Below are positions 23,453 through 33,323 of a stretch of 64,000 bases of DNA, piece after piece. The stretch lies in NCBI GenBank assembly GCA_024138025.1, contig JAMXBD010000113.1:62001-126000 (forward strand). The letters run 5' to 3'. Source of the stretch: Combretum micranthum. Lineage: Eukaryota; Streptophyta; Magnoliopsida; Myrtales; Combretaceae. The notes below the pieces were generated by a model, which did no database searches, was not told the DNA's origin, and saw nothing but the letters and a program-made list of their open reading frames with translations. Position 1 is the first letter of the stretch. The number at the start of each line of letters is the position of its first letter. The translations under genes were made by a program, and so were the position numbers.

Positions 23453-24550
23453 TCACCTCCTTCTCCTAATAGGTCGAGCTACTGGTTCTTCCTCTTCTTC
23501 TTCCTCTCTCATCTCTTGATCTCCTGCTTGATTTATTTCCTCTCTATCAACTCTATTATTGGATTCACTCCTATTTCCCATTTCTCTATCCACTTCTCTT
23601 CCAGCTTCCTCCCAAATCATGTTCCATCTATCTCGGAATTCACTCATCATATCCTCAACTTCATTCATTCTCTCCACAGGTTCCGGAACTACCGGCTCGG
23701 GGGCTATGGCATCAACCTCAGGGGACGCTCGCCTACCGGGTAGATATCCTTCCAGATGGTGGGGTCAAACTCTGGTTCAATTCTCCCACTATCGGGTATG
23801 TCAAGATCCCTATTAAAATCCCATACAACTGGTTCTGGTAGCTGGTTGGGTTGTTCTGGAGCTATGGCTGGTGGGGTAGGAGATCTAGGTATTTCCTCTT
23901 CCTGCCAATTCGGGTCCTCCTCAGGATCCTCTTCCTCTTCAGAATCATCCATATTATTATTCTCTTCCACATTATTTCCTTCATTTGCATCTTCTTCTTC
24001 CATAACCGGGGCATTAATCAAATGTACTCCTCCATTTCCTACTTGTGGGGCTGGAGCTCCTCCTAAAAATGGTATAAGATCAAGGTATCTAGCTTGCCAT
24101 AATATGTGATTTCTGATATCCGCAAGATTCCATTCTCTATGGTCATCAAGATCATCATGGGCATGCACATAGAGAGGTCCTATACCATGCCACATCCTAA
24201 AATCTGGGTGGGTGGGGTTTCCTTCATTCTTTAAGATAAAGGTGGCTTCTCAGCATTGGTTCGCCAGCATATTCCACCATTACTCTTTCCAAAGTATAGA
24301 TAGTCTCCATCATGGTCCATCTTCTTCTTCTAATCGGATCATATCTTAGTTGATCTATTACTGATATCCATCTTGTATACCTTAGACCTTCTTTCCACAA
24401 TTTATACATCTCTTTTATAGTTCTAGGTCGTTGCACTAATGCAAAGTCTTCGCACAACACCCTTAATCTTAGCCGATATTCCACCATAGTCTCATTCAGG
24501 CTTTTTGTGAAGTTTCTAGCTCTTTCACGGGTTTCACCCAAAGAAACCTA
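23453..24550 (-). CDS. Pre-gag ORF of gypsy1 (unknown acidic protein)
   Basis: A coding-like region starts about 100 bases after the primer site. An acceptor-like TTCTTGTTGTAG at 24559-24548 precedes the frame at 24547, and no ATG is near its start, so a spliced leader is possible. It reads VEYRLRLRVLCEDF and IKEMYKLWKEGLRYTRW, METIYTLERVMVEY, then after a frameshift near 24210 PDFRMWHGIGPLYVHAHDDL. A long acidic part (DDSEEEEDPEEDPNWQEEE) is followed, after another shift near 23690, by a charged C-terminus ending PVARPIRRRR. The total is about 360 codons. Gypsy2 has a homologous frame at the same place. No known domain is recognised. Confidence 0.6.
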
Positions 24551-24653
24551 CAACAAGAAAACTACTAATTAGCCTAGCTTTAACTCCAATTTAACCTAGT
24601 TACTTAATTCTAGGTTCAGTTTTAAACTCTATTGTCATGCTTAATAACCTAGT

Positions 24654-24665
24654 GCTCTGATACCA
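24654..24665 (-). other. gypsy1 primer-binding site (tRNA-iMet)
   Basis: On the minus strand TGGTATCAGAGC is complementary to the 3' end of plant initiator methionine tRNA. It lies 8 bases inside the 5' LTR end at 24674, as expected for minus-strand priming. Confidence 0.92.
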
Positions 24666-25285
24666 ACTTAAACTGTCACGCCCCATAGGGTACCCTAAAC
24701 GTAACAGTCCGCCACATACCATATAAGATTCCCGAATTACCACCTTAGTCTTTCGAGAGCCTTATATAGATAAGGCGTACCTTTACAACAATAGAGTACA
24801 AGTCCAAATGGAGATAAAAGCTTAATTTGGCATGCATTAGCAGTAGGATATAATTCATGAAACATAAATAAATATTACATAATCTAAGGGGCATTCCCCG
24901 CAAAAGAATAATTAATGGTCTTATACAGTCATCCAAGTCTTAGAAGTTTCCTATGGAAGTCTAATACAAAATTCCAACTTCTAGGGGAAACTCCTAGCTT
25001 CTGTACCTGTACAGCCGGGTCACGTCGCCTAAGCCACAAATGGGATAGCTGCAAAAGGAATGGACTGTAGGGACGTAAGCTAACTAGCTTAGTGAGTGTA
25101 ATCTTCCACAATAACATTCATGTCACAACAATTCAACCAAGTATTAAGCAAGCAAGTGAATGCACCATACACGTGAGTTCAACAAACATATGACCAGCGG
25201 AAATCATATGTGGATGGACTTGCGCCCTCCATCCCGGGTTAGCAGATTAACGAATACTGCGGTACTACTTTATATCGTTTATGGT

Positions 25286-25448
25286 TCACGGTTAACCTAC
25301 GATTATTCGATATTTTTTGGATCATGATTAACCTACGATTATTCGATATGTTTATGGATCACGATTAACCTACGATTATTCGATATCGTTTTGGATTCAC
25401 GATTAACCTACGATTATTCGATATCGTTTTGGATCACGATTAACCTAC
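25286..25448 (+). repeat. 38-bp-type tandem array in gypsy1 5' LTR (5 units)
   Basis: Repeats of GAT(T)CACGATTAACCTACGATTATTCGATA-type units, shortened to about 34-36 bases by small deletions, match the array at 14926-15140 but with one unit fewer. Confidence 0.85.
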
Positions 25449-25920
25449 AAATGCTAATGCTCCTTCCCCTTATGATATGCACATGTCAATTTGGTATTAG
25501 TCCAAGTGTTGATTTAGCCATTGTACTTAGGTGATCAAACAATTTCTCAAACAATCCATTATAGCTAAGTGTAGACACCCAATTTTTGCCCAATTAATTA
25601 AGGCTTAAATTTATAATAAAAATTTGTATTATATTGAGCTCATAAAAAAATGAGAGTGAAAATAATAAAAAAAAAGGAGTGAGAAATAGAGAGAAAAGAA
25701 AAGAATAAAAAAGAGAGAAAATAAAAAATAGAAAGAAAAAATCATAAAATGAGAGATAAATATATAGAAAATTATTTGAGCTCAATATAGTATATAGTTT
25801 TAATATAAATCATTTTTAAAGTTAATTAAACAAAATTTTCATTTTTGTTTAATTAAACTCATTTTTCCAAAAGCCTTAATTAAGTAATGAGTTGGCTAAG
25901 TGATCGAGGCACAGGCCAAA

Positions 25921-25985
25921 TGGCCTGTTGGTTAAATACATTGACCCAAACACACACCCAAGCTCAAGGACCCAGGTTCAAATCC
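25921..25985 (+). promoter_or_regulatory. tRNA-like A-box/B-box pair inside the nested solo LTR
   Basis: TGGCCTGTTGGTTAAATACA resembles a tRNA D-arm (A box, one base short). Forty-four bases downstream GGTTCAAATCC matches the B box. Spacing fits an RNA polymerase III internal promoter or a tRNA/SINE-derived remnant. No full cloverleaf can be drawn, so this is not called a tRNA gene. Confidence 0.4.
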
Positions 25986-26944
25986 TAGCAAAGGCAAATT
26001 TTTGCCTTTTTATCATCTTATTTTTTGCCTTCTCAAAGTGACTTTTTGCCTTACTTTACATCAATTTTTAACTGAAAAAAACATCATTAGTTATTGAAAT
26101 TGATGATGCCATTGCAAAGTAGACATGGAATTTGAAAGATCAGTGCACAATTCATGAGTAAAAGCAACCAAAAGTCACAAAATTCATGCTAGAAAAATTG
26201 AAAAAAAATACAATTTATGAAGCTTCAATTGTCCATTAATGATAATTTACAAGAATTGATGAAATTGGACGATTCATCTACCCACATTGGATGATCTGAT
26301 GAAGAATATGAAAGATCAATCATCAATTCATCAGTTTAAAACGAATTAAACACGAATTATTGGATTAAATTCGTGCAAATGAAGAGGCAAAAATCGATTG
26401 GTTTCTGAAGCAATACGAAACGTTAAATTGAGCTTGCAATCTATAAATAGGGGGTACTATGATCAAAAGGCACAACTCAATTGCAAGGAACACACACATA
26501 ATAAGATCAATTCGAAATTTTTGAATTAAGGATTTAGAATTCGAAATTTTCAAATTCGAAGATCTTGGATCAATTTCGATCCAATTTGAGTGTTTGAGGA
26601 GCTTGAGGAACTAGTTTCTAGTGATCAAGTGTGCTTAGACTTGATCAATTTTTTCGAATTAAGCTCTGCAAATTTTTTTTATATTTTTCCGATTGAGCCG
26701 CCGTGGAGCACCACCAGATCCGCCTCTTGCCGCCGTTCTGGGTACACGCCACCACCTCTAGGAGCTTCGTTGTCACACCAAGAGTCGGGCCGACAAACTC
26801 CCAGCCGCCGCCAACCACCAGAGCCGCCGGAATCCACCTCGAAAAGTCACGACTTCGTCTTCTTCGCCCGATCGGGTCAGATCCGACCCGAAATCTGACC
26901 TGAAAATCCGAAGTCCAACCCGCCCTTGGTCAACGGTCAATGGT

Positions 26945-27235
26945 CAGCTCAGATCAGACGGCCCAGATTCAATCATCCAGATCAGACGGTCTAGATTTAA
27001 TCAAGCAGATCAACGGCTCAAATTCGATCAGACGGCCCAGATTCAATCATCCAGATCAGACGGTCCAGATTTGATCAAGCAGATCAACGGTCCAGATTCA
27101 ATCAAGCAGATCAGATGGCCAGATTTGATCAAGCAAATCAAACACTCCAAAATGGAAGTCAGGAGATCAGACGGTCCAGATCAAGCAAGCGCAACCGACG
27201 CTCCAGATCTGATCGCTCCATCCAACGGCCTAGGT
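26945..27235 (+). repeat. Tandem block of about 28-bp GATCAGACGGTCCAGATT units
   Basis: Roughly nine imperfect units built from AGATCAGACGGTCCAGATT and (T)GATCAAGCAGATCAACGG follow one another in the solo LTR. They are GC-richer than the surroundings. Boundaries are approximate because unit length varies. Confidence 0.8.
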
Positions 27236-27526
27236 TAGTCCGTATTATTTTATTATATAATTAATTTAAAAAAATACGAAAAAAATAGTAAAAAATTCAG
27301 AAAAATTCATAAAAAATTCAGAAAATTCAGAAAATTCAGAAAAATCCAGAAAAATCAAAATAATTATTTTTTATATAAATTTATTTTTATATATATTTTG
27401 AATATTTTTAATATGTATTTATACATAAATTGCTTTTAGAAATGAGTATTTAATGCATGAAAATAATTTTAAAGTATTGTAAAATATTTTGAATATGTTG
27501 TGAATTTATATGATGATAAAAAATAA

Positions 27527-27528
<2 letters not shown>

Positions 27529-27567
<39 letters not shown>

Positions 27568-27582
27568 TAATAATAATAATAA
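27529..27582 (+). repeat. (AAT)n microsatellite
   Basis: An almost uninterrupted AAT trinucleotide run inside the nested solo LTR. Confidence 0.9.
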
Positions 27583-30500
27583 ATAAAAATGACAAAATTG
27601 GATTTTCCAAAACCAAAATTTTCTAAAAAAAATGAATAATTTTTTTTTGGACTTAGAAAAATATGTTTTCATAAAATAAAAAAAAATAAATTGATTAGAT
27701 CATAGGATCATCAAAAATGATTTTCATAAAATTTAAAATTTAATGAATTTAAAGTGAAAAGAGTTCAAAAAAATTAAAATTGATCAACAAATTAAGTTCT
27801 TTTTTTAAAAGAACTATGTTTTGTTTGATCTCGATTAGCGAGTACGTAGGCACCTGCGGGGCGACATTAAAAAATAAAAAAAAATGTTCTTGTTTTTTTA
27901 ATATTGTGAATAAATATTTTGTAAATATAAGATATTTTGTTGATATTCATATTCTAAAAAAATAATAATAAATAAAAATGAATGATTTGACTTGTAAATA
28001 TTTGTGCTATAATGTTTTGTTTCATTTGAATTTTTGAGCATGAAAAGGATAAATTATAAGTTTAAAATTCCAAAAGTGGTAACCGATTTGGTTTTAATAG
28101 GTTAGCCCCCGAATCCATGATATCTGGTTTTAAAAGTTTGGTTTTTAAATCAAATTTTCGCAGACTAATAGCTAAGTTAGGATCAACCGACCCATTGATC
28201 CTAGCTTTTTATTTTTTCCCGATTTATATCGGGTGGCGACTCTAAAAAGTTTTTCAAAAATTAAAATTTCTTTTAACCCCTAGTCGAGGATTCATGTTAA
28301 ATGGGTTCGGGTTTAATGTGAATCGGGTTAGGAGAAATGAACCAGATAGTGGAAAAATCCAGGCTCGACACTAAGTACACAACCAAAATTTATCACCTGG
28401 TTTCGATATTCTTAATTTGAGTTCTCACATCATCAACAACATATAATTTCCCATTATTCCCCCATTATTCATATTTCATTCATTTGGCTTACATTCTAGT
28501 GCACTACTTTACAAGCACATACAATAAATGAATCGGGAAGAAAAACTCACTCCGCCATTGGTTCGCCTTTCTTCTAGTAATAATAATCTGGAGGCAAAGA
28601 GTTAACGGCACGGGTTCACCTATTCATATAAGAAATACCCTAATAAGTATTCTACCATCTTAGGATACTAAAACTCTAAGGAAACTTAGTGAAATCAAAA
28701 TTCGCGTCATTTTCGAAGTCCCGATTTAAAATGACCATAACTTGGTCGTTTTAAGTCGGAATTTCGCAAATTTTATATCGATTTCTATCTACTTCGCAAG
28801 AGCTTTCTAATTATGAAGTTTAAATCAAGTTTTGAAATATCTAAGCCTCGGAAATGGGGGATCAGATCTGTACAGCGGTCATATGGATTCTAAAAATGCG
28901 GTTTTCATGAATGCACTTTGAGATTCCTAAATGAAAATGGAACTAATTGCCATGGAAATGATTTTCCCTATCATGAATGTCATGATATGAACTCTTAAGT
29001 GTCTAAGATCTTATAAATTTTTAGACTTAAAGAATTTTAAATAAACTTTGTCTTAAGACATTATATTTTTCTATTGTCTAAAAATCAACTTTGCTACATT
29101 TGGTCACACCTACTATTTCTAAGGATTTTTCTTAGGAAAACTCCACTTTATTTAAAGAAACTTTGATCCTTATATTAGTTATATCCTAAGGCCTTTATTT
29201 CTTTAATAAAATCTTCATTTGTAAACTTTTAAGTGGGTCTTATACTAGGGTGGTTCCAAAAATCCGAATTTAGAAAACTTCATTTTCCAAGTTGATTCTT
29301 TTAAGAAAAATGCATTTTATACTTAGAAATTTAAGTATTTATTTTACCTACACCCTAAGGACTTAATTTATTTGAGAAAATACTATTTTTGAAGTTGGAA
29401 AAATAATGTTTTCTAGCCTTCTATCCATTATTACGAATTTGGTTTTCAAGACTTTTAACTCCAAACTTCTATTAGACTTCATCTCTTGTTTTCAAATATT
29501 TTCTTTAGTAAAACTCATTTAGACTCATGAAAAATATTACCAAACATTATCTATTACCTATAGGCTCCATTTCTCTAGTAAAATATATGTTTAGAAGTTG
29601 ATAAAAGTGTTTTTAACCTAGGGTTCTAAAGTCATCCGAATTTACATAAGTTCATTTCTTGCAAAGTGCTTTCCTTTTTGACTTTATGGACTCATCTACC
29701 TATAGATCTATATACTAGGAAGGTTATTTACTAAGGACAAAAGCATTAAAGGCTATTAATGTACATAAACACAAAATAATGATGAGATCTTAAATGCCTA
29801 CATGAATATGAGTAGTAAAATGATAGATCTACTATATCAAATGCTTAAATAGGTTTTGAAAACATAAAAACTACATTTTTATAAAAGGTCCTTTGTTCAA
29901 AACACTTTTTGATGAAAAATCATAAAGCTTATGACTTGAAAGCTCCTTTAAAAATTAGATCTACTTTGTAATGGTTCGGTATTCTTGTTTTGATATTTCC
30001 TTATCCCTAGCAAGAGCTCATGGGGTCCTTTGGTTGAAAATATCCAAGAATCACTTAGCCATTATAAAGATCTATGAGTGGAAGGAGTAAAAGTTCACTT
30101 ACTTGAGGTAAAATAGGAGATGGAAAGAAGAAAATGGAAAGTTGTGTGGGTGTGTGGGGGGGCCCAAAGCGCACCGCAAAGGAGAGGAAATGGGGAGGAT
30201 TTTGAGAGCTTTTCAACTTTGTAAAACTTGAAAAGTAAAAGAATGAAGAGAGAGAGAGAGAAAAAGTAGTTTATATAGCCTTTAAATTTAGGTTAAATGG
30301 AGTGAAATAAATTAAAAAAAAATTGTCGAATGGAGCTTGGGGGGGAGGGGGCAATTCACGCCGGCTTTGTGCTTGTGGAGGGGGGAAAAAGTTTGATTTT
30401 TACTTTATTTGATTGATTTAACTTGATGTGTAATTGTCATAACTTGTATGGAAAGTTAAGGGACAAAATCCTTTGAAAAGGGGAGATGATTGAGTGATGG

Positions 30501-31326
30501 TAAGAGTTGAAATATAGAGTGTGTAAATAGGTAGTATAGGTGGTACTTGTGAACAGTAATGAATAGTAGTCAAGGTAATTTAATTACCGGTAGTAAGGAA
30601 ATACAAATAAAAAGGCTATAACTGTATTTTTCATAAGACGGAAAATTATGAAATTTATATTTTTGAAATCCTTATTTTATTTCGGTTCAAATGAGTACTC
30701 ATAAGTAAATTTTTTGAAATTGTATTTCCAGGGCACGTTTTTCTATAATGGGTATCGGGATGACCCGGAATTGAAATTTTCTTAAAATCTGATATTTTCT
30801 TGGTTTGGAATATAATCAAGAACTATATTCAAAATTAAATTTTCTTATAAAGTTTTCTTAATTGGAAACCGAGGAAAAGCCGGAATTAGGGTTCATAGTT
30901 CTCACTCCAGACTTAAGCTATTCCGGTTTAGGGTTTTGGTTTCCGGTTCTTGAGTTATCCTAGCTACTTGAAAAACGGGGTTTGCAAGATAAGTCTTCAA
31001 TAGGGTAGAAAATCCATCATATTTCCATCATCTAATTACTCAAATTCTCCCAAAAATCTAACCTCTATTTCAATAAATTCTTAGGTGGTTTTGAAGGCTA
31101 AAGGAAAGGTTGGATCTAGGGAAATGAGTTTAAAGAAGCTTCATCAACACAAGAGGTAGTAGTAGTGAAGAATCTAGCTTGTTTTGCTAAATCAAGTAAG
31201 TAAAGTAATTAATATGTTTATGATATGTTAATAACATTTAAATTCATGTAAAATACTGAAACTAAACTTAGATTTAAGTAATGATTAAAATATTTATATG
31301 TATCCATGAAAATCAAAATGAGCATG

Positions 31327-31349
31327 TATATATATATATATATATATAT
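31327..31349 (+). repeat. (AT)n microsatellite
   Basis: Dinucleotide run in the outer solo LTR; a second run lies at 33468-33490. Confidence 0.9.
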
Positions 31350-33237
31350 GTTATGATAATTGTTGATTTAATGAAATTATTGTATATTTATATATGTGTG
31401 TGCTAAAATATCTACATATATATGATTATGTGAGATTGAAATTTTTTTTTGAAGTGAAATTATCAAATAAGAATCTTGAAGTATATGCATGTATGTATGT
31501 TTTGATATAGGCTAGAAATTTGATAAACTTGTGTTTATGATGATGATTTGAGCTTAGATTTGTGATTTAATTTGTAAAATATGAATCTAAGTATGAACTA
31601 GGTGAAACAACATAGAATAAACATGTTTTAGTGGACAAAAATAGGTTGGAGGTTGAATTTAACAAAGAAAATACAAAAATCACATCATAATGTTGGATCA
31701 ATCCTAGCATCATCATAGTAGCATAAATGTTGGTGGCCAAACCGGCGGCTAAGCGGCCACAGTAGACCCACGTGTCCATTTCACAAATCGATGATGAACT
31801 GGGCAAGAACTGATCATATTGATGGTCAAAATCAAGTGAACTGATCGGTCGACGTTGTGCATCCCCTTAATCTGGATAGTTTTGAGTTAATTAAAACTAA
31901 AACTGTAATTAACTAATTAGTTTAGGCCAAATATGAAATTATATAAATATATGTGTTAGGGAGCTTACATAAAAATTTGAGCTTAAGAACCCATGTTTAA
32001 AATAATGAAACAATTGATTAAAGTTAAAGGTAACATTACTTTTTAGAAAATTTAACCTAATCAAATAAATATTAAATAAATGTACATAATGTGTTTTCAT
32101 ATTAAAATGTGAAATTTAAGATGAATAATTAATTATTATAATTTTAGGAATTTATTTAATAAAATATAGATTAATATGACATTATAAGATAGTGTAAACA
32201 TAATAGGAAACTTATTTAGGTTTCTCAGTACATTTAGAGGTAAAAATAAATTATGAATGATATAAATAGAATAATTATATTCTAAATGAATTGTTTTACC
32301 TAATAAAAGTTTATTAGATTAATTATGAAAAATATTAATAAAAATATCACTTAAATGACCTATTTACTATAAAATAAGTTTAGTAGATTAAATTACATAG
32401 GAAATGAATTTTATATAAAAATGATTTAAAATTAAACTTACTTAAGATTTTGAAATTTATTTATGAATCAATGTTTCGTGAAATCTCAAATAGAATAAGA
32501 AATACATATATAACTTCAAATTAATGAATGATTGATTTGGCAGCATAAATCTTATTTGAGACAATTTCCTTATACAGATTCTCATTCTTGAGATTACCTA
32601 TTATCTATTTTGAGACAGGATTCTTACTTAAGTTCAAGTACGTAGTGATTTGTATGCTACTTGGTAGATTAGGCATCCTAAATGAATTGATACTTAAAGT
32701 CGGCCTCAATACTTGCTTGTTGCTTGTGCATGACCGTTTTTGAGACCTGGTTAGAAAGGCGATAACCTTGCTAGGCGATGCCAGCATGGTAATGAAGCGC
32801 TTAAGCCATCATGGGTGGCTCAGCTGGTAACTAATAGAGGGAACAGTAATGGGATAACATCTACCTAAATTGAAGAGAAATAGTATAGTGTGGTTCATGA
32901 CTATGGATGTTGATTGAGCTACACTATATGATAGACTGTGAAAGGTAGAGATTCGTGAAGGTTGTGACTCCTATATGAGGCTATTAATTGTAGAGGTAAG
33001 AGATATAGGTATCCGAGCTGCCTATATGAACCTCCTGAGCAGTTACTGCTACTTAGGACTCCTAAGTTCCCAGCGTGTTACCGAAGTGTGAATGCTTCAC
33101 TATTGTTTTACTACACTTTAATTTAAATATATAAACTATTGATTGTTGCATTGCGTCTAGAACAAGTGTGTGTACCCATCTCATGTGTGCATGTGTTGTT
33201 GTCATATTGGGCTTCAACTCATTTCTTTCTTTTTTAG

Positions 33238-33323
33238 GTGTTGATGATTATGATGATGATACCTATGATTATATGAGGTATGGCACGAACTTTGATGAGT
33301 TTTTTGACGAGTGGAGTGACTAG
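33238..33323 (+). other. Candidate LTR terminal micro-exon, intact copy
   Basis: A pyrimidine tract and AG at 33236-33237 are followed by 86 bases: two bases completing a codon, then 27 sense codons and TAG. The peptide is strongly acidic (VDDYDDDTYDYMRYGTNF then DEFFDEWSD). A similar exon with the same phase occurs in the LTR at 35916 (GYGTDFEDFLDDLED) and in gypsy2's LTR (DFDTIEDLPTDYYD). The function is unknown and splicing is inferred. Confidence 0.45.

Larger units (their letters stand above)
25570..28370 (+). mobile_element. Solo LTR (TGTAGACACCC..GGCTCGACA) nested in gypsy1
   Basis: It starts TGTAGACACCCAATTTTTGC, ends CCAGGCTCGACA, and has a perfect duplication CTAAG (25565-25569 and 28371-28375). 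The other gypsy1 LTR gives the empty site. The internal phrase GAGTACGTAGGCACCTGCGG is typical of LTRs of the Tat/Retand branch of Ty3/gypsy. It contains a tRNA-like box pair (25921-25985), a GC-rich proline/arginine-coding-like stretch (26690-26900), a tandem block (26945-27235) and an (AAT)n run. No gag-pol is present. Orientation is assumed from the GTACGTAGGC phrase. Confidence 0.88.
14319..30986 (-). mobile_element. gypsy1: Ty3/gypsy Tekay/Del-like chromovirus, full-length with nested solo LTR
   Basis: The element is bounded by TG..CA LTRs of about 3.5 kb (14319-17840 and 24674-30986, the latter enlarged by a 2.8-kb insertion) and by a perfect duplication AGATA at 14314-14318 and 30987-30991. 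Reading on the minus strand it carries 5' LTR, tRNA-iMet primer site, an extra ORF, gag with CCHC knuckles, protease, reverse transcriptase, RNase H, integrase with C-terminal chromodomain, polypurine tract and 3' LTR. The long LTRs and the chromodomain place it in the Tekay/Del group of chromoviruses. Its LTRs remain very similar, so insertion is recent relative to gypsy2. All coding regions have frameshifts. Confidence 0.92.
24674..30986 (-). repeat. gypsy1 5' LTR, interrupted by a solo LTR
   Basis: It pairs with 14319-17840 from TGTCACGCCCC to GGGGTTTGCA. Sequence 25570-28370 plus one CTAAG repeat is an insertion; without it the length is about 3.5 kb. The TATA box (30271-30277), donor region (about 30105) and micro-exon (28619-28574) are retained. 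Its 38-base array (about 25286-25448) has five irregular units. Confidence 0.9.

Noticed and set aside
23559..24109. Serine-rich plus-strand frames
   Set aside because: They are antisense shadows of the acidic Glu/Asp codons of the gypsy1 pre-gag ORF.
17841..24673. A single intact gag-pol polyprotein in gypsy1
   Set aside because: Frames change at many places between gag, protease, RT, RNase H and integrase; only separate broken segments can be supported.
25915..25992. A tRNA gene
   Set aside because: A- and B-box-like words are present, but no acceptor stem or anticodon arm can be paired; kept only as a tRNA-like signal.
26590..26898. Plus-strand frame of 102 codons rich in Pro, Arg and Ser
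   Set aside because: It lies wholly inside the nested solo LTR and follows its GC-rich block. No recognised domain; likely an effect of base composition.
27469..27672. Tyrosine-rich minus-strand frame
   Set aside because: It is a translation of the (AAT)n microsatellite.
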